A stretch of 64,000 nucleotides of DNA from Tricholomella constricta. Its lineage: Eukaryota; Basidiomycota; Agaricomycetes; Agaricales; Lyophyllaceae. Location of the stretch: contig JAACJP010000005.1 of NCBI GenBank assembly GCA_013368375.1, positions 1,240,001-1,304,000 of the forward strand, read 5' to 3'. Under the pieces are notes generated by a model. That model ran no database searches, had not been told where the DNA came from, and saw only the letters and a list, made by a program, of their open reading frames with translations. Positions within the stretch are counted from its first letter, which is position 1. Each line of letters begins with the position of its first letter. The position numbers and the translations under genes are program-made. Positions 24,075 through 35,305 of the stretch are shown one piece after another.

Positions 24075-25520
24075 AGTAATTCGGACGCAAAAAAGATATT
24101 TCTGGTCCCCATTTTTGGCTGACCCTCGGGCTTATATCGTGATGCACCTCACTCCCAACGGAAACTGCTGTCATTCCACGGAAAACTCCCCGGTCAGGGC
24201 GATAACAGTGATGCTGAGAGATGGGGCCTCTCCCAATCCCGCGGGAGAGTCGATTTCCGCGGTTTCAGCATTTGACCGCATGTCAATTATTTTAGCCGAG
24301 ATCCTTGTCTGGGTTAGCCTCCATCTCCCAGATCTCCGCTGAGCCAGGAGCACAAGCTCATCATGATTGTCAGTCAGAAGGCTGCCGAAGGCCACAGCGA
24401 TCTGCAGTATCATAGACTTTCATGGAGAGCCGGCGGAAGCATTTGCACACCAGCGTCCAACGTGCCTGCAAAGAGTTCGAGTGACCTGACGGAGCACGTT
24501 CCCAGGTATCCCTCTGGATATTGCTCTGGGAGGCAACCTTGGGTGAACCCACATATGTAGACCAAAATATGATATGGTGGCCGTGTCCGGGATTGTTGCG
24601 GCTGTACAAATGGAAGTCACTGGCAATAAAACCGTAGATACCGTTCGAAGATCGTCCATACGCGTGAGCCTCTTTTTTAGACCAGTCGTTCAAGAAAACC
24701 AGGCGAGAGCCGGAAACTATATCCGGTAGGTGGCGATGACCGAAGCTCTCCTCAACCAGCTATCAACAGGCAAGGATTCAGGGCAAAAGCTTGGCTGAGT
24801 CGACAGAGACTATCATATTAAAAAGGCTCGATAAGATTGAAGCTATACGCTTATGTTCATGAGGCTCTTGTACGCTCGGTACCTAAGTCCATGAGCGCCG
24901 TGTGGGGATAGTTTCCATTTAGAGACCTGTTGTACCCTTGCAGGATCACGCGTCAAACAGAAAGACGAGGTCGCCGTTGGTGATCGTGATCAGCCAACAA
25001 GACAGAAAGAATGAAAGCGTACTGGGATCATCCGCGGGCTTGATATTTCCTTGTTCCTTCGTCCGTCCATGGCCTATATTTTTGGATAAGCGTGTCTCCC
25101 ATGTGGTAAATATGTCGCGCTGCCTTGATCGACGCGGCCGGCGTGACGTGGTCAAGCAGCTCTTAGTGAATTGGACAAGTACCCGTCAGCTTAGTATTTC
25201 GCGAATCGTAGCGGAGTGATTCGTTATTGGTACAGACATTACCATTGAAAGCCTTGCTGAACGATATTGGTTATGGCGCCAAAGATGATCAACGAGGAAC
25301 AAGGAACCAACGGAGCCGAGCAAATTATTTGAAATTAGAAAGTTTATTGAGTCGGGCCCGCGACCAACGTTACCCTAACCCTATTGAACATGATGAGGAA
25401 TTGGCAAGGCTACTACTTACTTACATACTTTCAAAGTCTGATTTTGTAGGTCTATGGAATATCTCAAACAGCTGTCCGTTCTACTCTGGGTATAGGCAGC
25501 CTAAATCTATGGCCGCGAAC
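24075..25520. other. Intergenic region between AMP-binding enzyme and UGDH
   Basis: About 1.4 kb. Two overlapping minus-strand frames (24370-24693 and 24420-24659) are open, but neither has a recognised domain or splice partner. I do not call a gene. Confidence 0.35.
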
Positions 25521-27377
25521 TCATGGCGTCGTGGGACGTCCAATCGTCGTCACCTAGAACCGACCATTCAGTTCCACGTCACTTGTAATGCATGACAGAT
25601 CTAGCTTACCTTGAAGCCGATCTTGCGCAGCTTCTCCGCGTCCACGAGCAGTCGCCCATCAAACACGAAGGCAGGCTTGTTCATGTTCTCGTAAACGGCC
25701 TCCCAGTCGATGTCCAAGAACTCCTTCCACTCCGTCGCAATGACCACCGCCTCGGCATCCTTGCATGCTTCGAGAGCGGAGCTACAGATCGTCACCTGCT
25801 TCTTGACTGATTGCATAGGTAATAAGTGTGAGAGAGATCAAAGGTGAATGGCGGGGGGCACGCACTAGCATCAAGAGGAACCTGCGGGCTGGCCTCCTGA
25901 AGATCAGTCCAGATCTGAGAGTGCACAACTTGGGGGTCATAGATGTTGATGAGTGCACGCTCAGACTGGAAATCCCTGATAAGCGTGATCGCAGCCGACT
26001 CCCTGGTGTCACCAGTATCTGCCTTGAATGCGAAGCCCAGCACAGCAATGCGCTGCACACCCATGGTCAGAAGCGCGACGGAAAGCAAGATTACGGGTAC
26101 AAACCTTGTCGGTGATAGTATTGAAGAGCGTATCTACTACGCGCTTGGAGAAACGCCTCTTTTGATACTCGTTCATCTCAACAACTTGGCGCCAGTAAGC
26201 TGCGACCTCCGGGAGATGACAGCTCTCGCTCAGATACACGAGGTTGAGGATATCCTTCTGGAAGCACGAGCCACCGAAACCCACGCTGGCCTTCAAGAAC
26301 TTGGGGCCAACGCGCGAGTCGAAACCGATTGCGTGGGCGACCTCATCGATGTTTGCGCCAGTGGCCTCGCAAATTGCGGAGAGGGCATTGATGGAGGAGA
26401 TACGCTGGGCGAGCATGGCATTGGCGGCAAGCTTGGAGAGCTCAGAGGACCAGAGGCCCACGGTCAGGATACGCTCCGTGCTGTAGATCACAAATCAGTA
26501 TCTCTAACCCAATGCGTGTGTAGTCAACTCACGGTACCCAGTTGGCATAAACGGAAACCAAAGCATCGCTTGCGGCCTTACCCTCGGGAGTTTGCAGGGA
26601 ACCAATGAGGACACGATCGGGGTTGTAGAGATCGCTGATGGCAGTGCCTTCCGCGAGGAACTCAGGGTTGGAGAGGATGTCAAAGCGGCAGTTGGGCTTA
26701 GAGTTGGCCTCCAGGATCGTGCGCATAGACTCCGCCGTGCGGCAGGGAACAGTTGACTTCTCAACAACAATCTTGGAAGAGTTGGCAACGGTTGCAATGC
26801 GGCGTGTGGCTCGTTCGACGTAGCTGTTGAGGAGATGTTAGATGTCACCCCTGAAACGAGAAATCCGACTAATGGGCGATGCCTTGTGCATTGCAGAAGT
26901 GGACAAGAATTGCAGACGTACTTCAGGTCTGCTGCACTTCCTGCACCAACGCCCGACTTCTTTGTCGGAGTGTTCACGCTCACGAAGATGAGATCAGCCT
27001 CTTCGATTGCCTTATCCACATCCGTCGAGAAGAAGAGATTACGGCCACGGGCCTCACGAACGACGGCCTCGAGACCTGGCTCATAGATAGGCAGCTTATA
27101 ATCGGGGGAGTTCCAAGCGTTGATGCGCATTTCGTTGAGGTCAACGATTGTGACGATGATGTGTGGGCACTTGACAGCGATCACAGCGCAAGTGGGGCCA
27201 CCTGAAGATATGTGCAACACGTCAGAGAGTTCTTATAAAGTCAGGAGAGAGGTATAAAAGACACACCAACATATCCTGCTCCAACTAGACACAGAAGTGG
27301 TGCATTAGCAGTATGGCCGTTTTGATACCTGTTCGATACGCACTGCAGCAGATCTTGTTCACTTTGACGGGGTCCAT
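25521..27377 (-). CDS. UDP-glucose 6-dehydrogenase
   Basis: Oxidises UDP-glucose to UDP-glucuronate in two NAD-dependent steps; the product feeds UDP-xylose and capsule or cell-wall glucuronan synthesis in basidiomycetes. Exons: 27344-27377, 27267-27284 (18 nt), 26922-27201, 26533-26823, 26105-26480, 25866-26052, 25610-25806, 25521-25553, giving 471 aa. The Rossmann motif CCIGAGYVGGPT is spread over three exons at the N-terminus. FVSVNTPTK and [13 protein letters not shown] follow, and the catalytic Cys sits in [11 protein letters not shown] near residue 276. The C-terminal UDP-binding half has [11 protein letters not shown] and ends KVTTIGR-. All key residues are present and the length is normal. 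Confidence 0.96.
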
Positions 27378-28465
27378 GGCTGGGTATAGTAAACGATACG
27401 TAGATGAAGGAGAGTAGTGGTGGGAGGACGGAGAGCTGTCAATGCAATGTTGAAAAACCACAAATATGTAGTCTGTCCTGAGTCGGTCTAGTTCGCCGTT
27501 ATTAATGTTTAAATGATGCCGGCTCATTAATCATTAATCGGCCCTTCGTCCACCAGACCTCATCCGACTTTGAACTTTTTTTCCAATGTCTTCCACAAGC
27601 TCCTTGTAATCAATGGCGAATCGCTAAGTGAATCCAGGACATATTTCTGCTCAGTCCCTGCTGCTCGAAAGTACCGTTTCATTCCCAAAAATCACATCGC
27701 TGACGGTGCTCACGGCGAACTTTACGTGGAAGCCAACTCATGTTGGTAGCCATGCTCCATTAAGCGTAACGACGGAATCTGCTAACATGCCATGCACGCG
27801 TCGCTTGTCAATTCGAGTAGGTCGAGGTTGAAATCTTTCTCCATGGCCACATCCATCCATCCATTGGACAGACAATTTCAGGGAGCCTGAGAGGATTTGA
27901 CAAACTTATTGTATACAGCATGGTATCAGCTCAACCTTTTTGCAACCGGACTTGTGGGGAAGCTGTTAGGAGAATCCGTCGACTCAAAGCAAACTCCTTC
28001 ATCACAACGTGGTGTGTTGGGCAGGGATTTGGCAGTGCGAGAAGAGAACCTAGATTAGATGAAGTGTTGGCCGGCACGGAGGCCAATCGTAAGGAGGCGG
28101 AGTATAATTAAACGGAACATAAATTTTGTAATTCAACCTCCGAAAGAATATGAATTGTGTTCTGGTGCTCTCCTTCAATTTTACCGTTCAGAATTCACTG
28201 AATGAGCTTGTGAGAAGTAGGACGGCTCGTAAGGCACAATTGAAAGTGGGCAGAATTGAGTACTCGAGAGAGTAGTGCGATCGTGCGATGGGGCCGCGAA
28301 TAAAAAAATCACGCTGTCGGGCGCGGTGTCCGCGTCGGCCCGTCCCCAGAGTGGCTCGTCTGCGAATGGATGTGACCGGACGGACATCAAACCTTTACAC
28401 TCCGCACCTTGCATTAGTTCACTTGATTAATTTTTTCAGTCCGGCCCGGACCGTTGCGGAATTGT
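27378..28465. other. UGDH promoter region and DNA left of the mobile element
   Basis: About 1.1 kb, AT-rich in places, without recognisable genes. The UGDH promoter must lie in the first few hundred bases. Confidence 0.4.
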
Positions 28466-28504
28466 TATGGTGCGGTTCACCTAGTCACCGCTAAGTTGGA
28501 ACAA
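28466..28504 (+). repeat. Left 39-bp terminal inverted repeat
   Basis: Identical, base for base, to the reverse complement of 35136-35174. Within it GGTG and CACC flank CGGTT and could pair. The bases outside the two repeats do not match each other beyond the TA that is part of the symmetric ends. Confidence 0.95.
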
Positions 28505-28875
28505 GCGCAAAATCAGCCGGCGAAGTCGGCCAGAAATTTTTAGAGTTACCAGATGTCAAGAGCTCTTGATAATCGCTCAGGAATGTACTCAAAAATATGA
28601 AATAATGAAGTGAAATGTCAGCCAGATTGACGAGACAAGTTACAAAAATTGTAGGGGGACGGGGCACAGTGCTTCTGAGATAAATTACTACCCAAATGCC
28701 TCACAAGAAGAAGTCTGTTCTCATTGCCGCTGGTCGTTCGGCTCTAGGATGTACATCAGTCCCAGAGCAACTTATCTCATCACAATTGACTTGCCATATT
28801 TGGAAAGTTCTGATGACCAATCATCCATATATAGTAGGAGCGCAAAATCTGTCTAACTGGGATAACCGCTGATGA

Positions 28876-28941
28876 AATAACAAGGAATGAATATACCTTG
28901 TGATGCAAAGAATGAACCATCCTTGCGACGCAAGGAATGAA
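28876..28941 (+). repeat. Left subterminal inverted repeat
   Basis: Begins AATAACAAGGAATG and carries several GCAAGGAATGA-like units. Its first 40 bases match the reverse complement of 34946-34985 at 36 positions; the match then becomes gapped but ends again with GCAAGGAATGA. It may mark the original ends of the KDZ unit or be transposase binding sites. A related unit (TGTTATGCAAAGAATCAA) occurs near 29370. Confidence 0.8.
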
Positions 28942-30077
28942 ATCTGGCACGTGTATCACGGAAAACGAAAACTCGGTGCTTTATAACCTCCTCCTGCCCA
29001 GATTTTTCTGTGGCTCATCCTCCCTCAGGATAGAGACATTACGCTCTCCATTGCTCGCCCGTCCTCCTGGCCACGCTGAGCCCGCCCACTGCGGGCCGGC
29101 GCCTCATTGGAATTTCAGACCCCGCACGACATTTTCCGTGCACGCTCGTCGCTCAGTAGTCCCTCGGGGTTCGAGGGACTCCCTCCAACCCCCTCCAACT
29201 CCAAGTCTGGCTCTGAAGCCTCGCCTCGCCCTTCAGTTTGGACTACCATGTATTAGGTATGTGACCAACTGGCTCTACATAAGGTGGGAGCTGATGAACT
29301 ACCGAAGATTTGGACTTGCGTCACGCGAATGAGTTCATTCTGTGTTAAGCGCGGAAAGAACTATTCTGTGTTATGCAAAGAATCAATAAGCGATCATTCA
29401 TTCCATGTTATATGAGGAACATCGCCAAACCAATGTAAGTGATCGATCATGTTTGTTTATATAACATAACTGACCCATTGCCATCTGACCTCCTTGGCCT
29501 CCCTCGTCAGCCGCAACTCTGCTGTACCCGCGTCCATGCCCCAAAGCTGGATCCTTCAAGGATACTCGACCCTCCCAGCCTACCCACTCCCATACCGGCA
29601 TCGTCAAAGAGATGGAGTACAACATTTACGGATAGGGTGTGTCGGTGATTGAGAAGGCCCACATTGGCCGGGAGGTGTGTTCGATGGTTCTTTCTTTGGC
29701 TCACCAAACACTCAATCATTCCATTGTGTAGTGCGATGGCGGCAACGACTTTCGTGTGCACACTGCATCGAACGCTCTCGGTCGCTTGATGTATGTATAT
29801 CTCCTTTCTATCCCTATCAAACTAAGTCTCATACAAGTTACTGTTTGCAGATTCGATTCGACTCGCCTGGTTTACATGTTTATCAAACATTTTTTCCCTC
29901 TCCGTTGATGGTACGCGCCGCCTTCGCATTTCCCATGTGTTATTGTTGATCATGCAATATATTAGGGACATAGTTAATTGATAACTAGATGTGTAGTTAC
30001 GTGTATGTAGCGATGTCAGTCTTGTGCTGGCCACGTTCACGACCCCCGGGCTTTATATAACCCACTGACGGTGTCTG
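28942..30077. other. Left non-coding arm of the mobile element
   Basis: Short frames only. It holds another AAAGAATCAATAAGCG-type unit near 29370-29400 related to the subterminal repeats, and a short CCAT tandem tract at 30085-30104 directly before the transposase start. Confidence 0.45.
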
Positions 30078-30110
30078 ATGGAACATCCATCCATCCATCC
30101 ATCCAGCACA

Positions 30111-32932
30111 ATGCCAAACCCCCGCCCCGAAGCCCGCAAAGGGAGCTACCTGAGGATTCAAACATCATCTCTGTCGCGTCCGACAAGATCTCGCAGTGCC
30201 CGTGTTGTGGAACATGGCCCTTCCTCTGTTCCCGGGTCTCATGTGCATGCCTCCTGTAGTCGAAGTGTCAATTCTCGTACACAGGTACTGCCCGTAGACC
30301 ACATTACAGACCCTCCTGATGTTCTCGAATGGCCTGCGACAGAATTCCGTGAGACAAGTGAGTGTCAGACACAGCTGCATTATTCAGCTCGCTAAGACTC
30401 GAAGCCAGTGCTGCCGTTGGTCGTTCCTCCGGAGGTCTATCAGGGCATTGAACAGGCTACAGAACTACCGATGGTGGTCCCACGGGTTCCCCTTGAGAGC
30501 AGTGATGCAGAGTACATGCATGCCCTCGAGAAAGTCGGTGCTATCTTTCCTATAAGTCAATATATCTTCGTCTTTCAAGACTGGAATGAAGTCTCGAAGA
30601 TGCTCCAAGTACGTCGAAAGCTCAATTCAACTACGTTATCTGACATGAAACCCAGATCGGGGTTTACTACCATGTAACGCGGCTCCCGCGCAGCGAGGAT
30701 GAGTATGGCATCAGTTGTACATGCCCTCGATGGAAGGCGCACTACACATGCTGTCACCAACGTATTCTTTTCCATTCGGCAAATGATTACAGCAAGTTGC
30801 CCCACCTTGCACCTGCCCCAACACCACCTGCCGTCTTTCTTCAATCTACCCCCTTCCAAGACCTTCACATCTTCTCGTGCTCTTCATCATCCTCTGGAAG
30901 CCGGTATGAGTCCTCGAAGAGGACTATAGTTACCTTTCAGCGATCTGGGCGCTGGTATTGTCAGTCATGTCGCTTCTCGGATGCATGCAAACACCGCCCT
31001 CATGCTCTGGCATTTGCGATCGAAGCTGGTCTGATCTCTGAGGGCCTTCAAGAGAATTCGAGCGGCACGGGACAAGAAGACCAAGATGATCAAGAGAACA
31101 TGTTGCTTATGCAGGCTGGTGGACGCGACGATGGGTTGGGCTCACGTGGTTGTGTGTCGCACTTACCCATCCCTCCGCCTCGTTGGTGTTCTCTGAGCTC
31201 TGAGCAGTCGTTTAATGCCCCAAAGCCAACATTTCAAGGCCATCACTTCGCTTTGAATAATACTGGGCAGTGTTCTTGCGGTACATCTGCTGCGGCAGCT
31301 CTTTCAGCGTTACATTCTGAAGCATTTCCGTATGCAGTCGGCTCGTGTGTTGAGGAACAACAAGCAATACTCTTTTCCCTCACCAACCGTTACAAAGTCT
31401 CTGTTGAGGTTATGGCCTGCCCTACATGCCGCCACAGTCGGCGGTATGTTGGCCCAGATCTCAGCTGTCATGGTGTCTTCAATTGGAACAACACTATGCT
31501 CTTCACACACGATCTTCTGAATGGATTCACGAATATGTTTACGGCCTCGGAAACCCCCTTCTCTGCTTTTTGTTTAACTGTCTCGCGTGCCTACATGGAG
31601 CACGGCATGGACGTCAAATTCTGTTCCGATGACACCTTTGTCCGAGTCTGGTTCGCGTTCATCCGCCTTCAAGAGCTTGAAAGTGGAATGAGGTGTCCAA
31701 CGTGTGGGCCATCACCGAAAATAGTCATCGCCGATGGTATCAGCCTTGGTATCAATAGTTCAAAGCTCACCCGCTGTGTGCGGCCCCCAACTCTCACTGA
31801 TAGGACGAGTCCTTCTATCGAGTCGATCTCCTCCTACAAGGCTAGAGGACTTCCTGCTGTCATACAAGCTGAGATCCGTTCGTTGGTCCATAAGCTACTG
31901 GAGATCTCGACATCACATGCCATCTGTCCTTTCCCAAACACACAACAGCTGGAATCTGCATATCCGGAACTCTTTGCCCTGATCAACCTTTATTTCCGCC
32001 TTGGTGTGGCTTCCAAACATCACAAATCCTACCGAGGTTTCATACAGCAGATTGTTGCACCTGACATTGTTTTGCAACTCATTCCATATGCTGCAATTGC
32101 GCCACTTCGAAACATGGCCGAAAATCCCTCCGCTGATATTCCTGCATGGCTTCAGTGTCTTGTTCCAGCATTTGGCCGCGTCATAAACAGCCACCACAAT
32201 GAAAAGTCACCTATTCCACAAGAACTTCATGGTATTGCAGCATGGCTTTCTAGACGCGCATCCGAAGTCTATTTGCGGCTAGCTCAACATGAACCAGCAC
32301 CTCCCGAGACTGTACCACCTGAGCAATGGGAACTCACGGGCACATATTACGGTCTTCCTGCCATTCGTTACCGGCGAGCTTATCCAAAATTGCGACACGA
32401 CTCTTCTGTACTTGATCGTGAGGCCGACGAAATGGGCGATTGCAACAAATTTTACAAAACCTATGCAAAAAATCGCCTTACTGGAGGGATTCTCGTTCTG
32501 TGGTGCACCCATTCTATCTGTCTTGGCTTCCACACCATTCCAGTCGCAGAAGGCCGAAACGATGTCTTTTCTGCAATTTATACTCGTTTTCCAATCGCAC
32601 CAGAAATCATTGTCTATGATTTTGCATGTCAACTGGCACCATACTGCCTCGTCCGTGAGGCCGCGTACTTTCGCAACACAAAATTTCTCATCGATGAAAT
32701 GCATGCTCATGACCACACACGGTGTGGACAAGCCTGCTTTTCCAGTAATTCCATGGAATTTGATGATCGTATCCGGGCCATCAATACGAGTGCTGCAGAG
32801 TGCGGGAACAAAGGGATGAAAAGAATTCGAAAGAGTGTTAGCTTTATGGTGTCTGACCACGCCGTGCTCTTCACAAAGGCTTTTTTGGACGTGTGGAACC
32901 GGGGTATTATTAACCGCATGAAAAAGGTCTAG
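30111..32932 (+). CDS. KDZ-family transposase with SWIM-like cysteine clusters
   Basis: DNA transposase of the Kyakuja-Dileera-Zisupton group. Exons: 30111-30357, 30397-30608, 30656-32932, giving 911 aa; an in-frame ATG at 30078 would add 11 residues. Two N-terminal C-x-C...C-x-H clusters are visible: CTCPRW...CCH near 174-187 and CQSC...CKH near 255-266. They resemble the CxC-type clusters and SWIM fingers that accompany KDZ transposases. The RNase H-like catalytic residues are probably the Asp in VIADGISLGI (about 512), the Asp in VYDFACQL (about 808) and the Glu in SAAECGNKG (about 869). An insert with H-x-H...C (MHAHDHTRCGQ) lies between the last two. There is no internal stop or frameshift, so the protein is probably functional. 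Confidence 0.92.
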
Positions 32933-33046
32933 TAGATTGTAGAGTAGTAGTGTCGTTAACTTGTTATGTACAGTACGATTATGAATGTGCGAGTACTGTG
33001 ATCCAGCATCTGGTAAAGTCCATTAGTAATTATCCTGCAGTTGCTC

Positions 33047-34710
33047 CTATAAGCGGGTACTGGTTTGCCTGAGAAGGCTCAGCTGAGACTCGGCAGCAGA
33101 CCGAAGGGCCCTCTCCTCTTCAACCTGCTGTCGGAGGACGGCCATTTCATGTTCCACCCTCCGACGATCCTCACGTGCCAAATGCACCTGTCTGTTCAGT
33201 GCCGCAGCACTTGCCTGATTGACAACGCGGTCATTTGCATGATCGTGTGCGATCCCGTGCAAATCCCTTACAAAGGTCTGATGATCAGGAAGTGCCTCTT
33301 CCATGGCCTGCGAAATATATGATAATGCTTTGCCGTTCTTGACAAGAATTGATTCTGGTCTATAAAAACATAAATAACCTCATCCAAGATGATGAGAATA
33401 ATCTTACCTTGACACATAAAAAAAGATGTATGGTCGACATCTTTCTTCCAGCTTCCTGATCTAACCACGAGAAATGAGCTTTGAAACCTTACATTAAAGA
33501 CAGAAACACACCGCATTCAATATCCGCTTGCATCGCTCAGAATGACGCTTCGACCGTGCTGCATCATCTTCAATGTAGCCCCTCATGGGTTCGTCGTTGT
33601 CTGGTATGAAACACATCTTCAATGAACTCGCCCAAGGACACATTTCAGTTCACTTACCCTCGCCATCATCAATATCCTCATCCTCTGATGGTTTTTTCCT
33701 TTTCTTAGTGGTGTTGCTGGTACGCCTGTCAACCGCGGAGTGCAATGGTTGTGGCACAGAAACACCCCCTACACTTAAGGTGTCCTGCTCGGCAGGTAAT
33801 ACGGGATGCTCACCATCTACTACAGATCAGAGAGGAGTACATCTGTACATAACCTATTGTTACACACAAACAATGGGTAGAGACGGAGCACCGGGTCCAA
33901 GAGAGGAAGCAGAACCTTGAGAAACTGACGACGAACACTACGAAAGGCCATGAGGCTCGACTTCTGGCTTAAGAAAAATTGTTACACACCTCGTTTGCAG
34001 TAATCTCCATTTGGAGGCTTGACAGAAGTGAATCCAATACAGCTTCATCAAGTCCTTGTAAAGGATGGGCTCCCCATTCGGTATCTGAAGAATCCGGTGT
34101 GAGCGAAGGTACCGAAGGCGACGATGGTGAAAAATCGTGGTCAGATATACTGAACAGTTCCATCCCTAGGGTAGAACCAGAAGAGGACAGAGCGGCGTCG
34201 TTGAGCAAAGGGTTGTCGATGTTCATCGTCGTGTTCCAATTACCTGACCAGTCAAAGAGGCCAGTATTGTCGTCTAGTAACGGAAGCTGCGGGGAAATCG
34301 GTGGCAGACTTGGGTCTGCGACATGAACCGGCGCGACTGACGGAGCCTGAGGCACTTGCACAATGTTGATGTCGGGCAACGGAGGACGAGGCGAAGGGGT
34401 CGAGTGGGCCGCACCAATGGTGAAACATGGCAAGCTGTTGATGCCACTTCCGGAGGCATCCGGAATGAACATGGGACCCTCAACGGAGGATGCAGCTGGA
34501 GCATCGCCCGCGAGAGCCTAGGATATTCAGCTTCGGGACGGAGTAACATACAATGTAGTGAACACACCTTCTTCCCATGTTTACAACCAACTCCTTTGAA
34601 AGGTGCTGGATTTCCCTGGTGGTCGAAGCATCCCTGACGGCAAAGCCGCCTCTTGCCTATGCAGAATCATAAGGAAAAGACATACAAGACGGCTGCAGAC
34701 GCTTACCCAT
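33047..34710 (-). CDS. Unrecognised gene carried by the KDZ element, 8 exons
   Basis: Exons by splice signals: 34707-34710 (ATG plus one base), 34568-34656, 33986-34517, 33868-33924, 33658-33819, 33512-33600, 33408-33460, 33047-33359, giving 432 aa with the frame kept throughout. The N-terminus MGKRRLCRQGCFDH...CKHGKK has a C-x3-C...C-x-H pattern that could bind zinc. A Pro/Ser-rich, acidic middle follows. The C-terminal about 150 residues are ordered: RKLEERCRPYIFFYVSRPE, a predicted helical segment, and a final coiled coil rich in Arg, Glu and Gln (REDRRRVEHEMAVLRQQVEE). I know no domain that fits. Position inside the element and convergent orientation suggest an accessory function such as DNA binding, regulation or target choice; that is inference. 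The exon 3-4 junction is the weakest part of the model. Confidence 0.65.
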
Positions 34711-35135
34711 GATGAAGAGCCTTCAAACTTGAATGGACCGAGAAAAGAGCGGCTTGTCTGGTAGAAAAAGAGAGTAGCACAGTCAACGACGGCGGTGAAG
34801 AGAGAGGTCACAAAGAAGCCATAGCGAGGGTTTGCCAGCGGGACCAGTGGTCAGACCGTGGTTGTATTTAAAAGAGCTGTGGGGGGGAGCCGAACAAAGA
34901 CGAAAATCACGGGATTCGATCATTCCTTGCCATACGCAGCATCGTCATTCCTTGCATAACGAGGTATATTCAATCCTTGTTATTTTAATGAAGGTGGTCC
35001 CGTCTAACTTGAGGAAATAACTCGCTCAATTTTGAGGCTATCCGCAAACGCTCTGGGGCTTTTGTTCCTTTATTCAAAAGGTACATTTTCGCCAAAGGAA
35101 TAGACATTTTAGATGAATCTGAACCACTAATATCT
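34711..35135. other. Right non-coding arm of the mobile element
   Basis: Upstream of the minus-strand gene carried by the element. It contains the right subterminal repeat and otherwise nothing recognisable. An alternative open frame (34581-34811) overlaps the first exons in another frame. Confidence 0.45.
34918..34985 (-). repeat. Right subterminal inverted repeat
   Basis: Partner of 28876-28941 in opposite orientation. It contains two copies of TCATTCCTTGC spaced by about 23 bases, the reverse complement of the unit seen on the left. Confidence 0.8.
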
Positions 35136-35174
35136 TTGTTCCAACTTAGCGGTGACTAGGTGAACCGCACCATA
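35136..35174 (-). repeat. Right 39-bp terminal inverted repeat
   Basis: Reverse complement of the left repeat at 28466-28504 with no mismatch. It ends 131 bases before the DUS3 start codon. Confidence 0.95.
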
Positions 35175-35305
35175 GATCTCAAGGGTTGTGGTTTGGCGTT
35201 CATAGCGATAAGACTTTCGCAAAATCATCTCAAAATTCGTTCGTCGGCTTCGATTGCTCTTTAGATCGTCTCTACGCCGTAGGTCTTAGCGTACAGTCAT
35301 CGCAC

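Larger units (their letters stand above)
28466..35174 (+). mobile_element. KDZ-transposase element of about 6.7 kb with inverted ends
   Basis: The first 39 bases (28466-28504) and last 39 bases (35136-35174) are exact reverse complements of each other. If the outer TA pairs (28466-28467 and 35173-35174) are a target duplication, the element runs 28468-35172, begins TGGTGCGG and ends CCGCACCA. Inside are an intact KDZ-type transposase gene on the plus strand and an eight-exon gene of unknown role on the minus strand, transcribed towards each other. A second, imperfect inverted repeat lies inside (28876-28941 and 34918-34985). KDZ elements are known from basidiomycetes and are reported to have longer target duplications than TA, so the outer ends may belong to a different element into which the KDZ unit inserted. 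Confidence 0.85.

Noticed and set aside
24370..24693. Two overlapping minus-strand frames that could be a small gene
   Set aside because: Neither resembles a known protein and no splice junction joins them into one reading frame.
30085..30104. CCAT tandem tract
   Set aside because: Only a few units long; a simple microsatellite with no sign of function.
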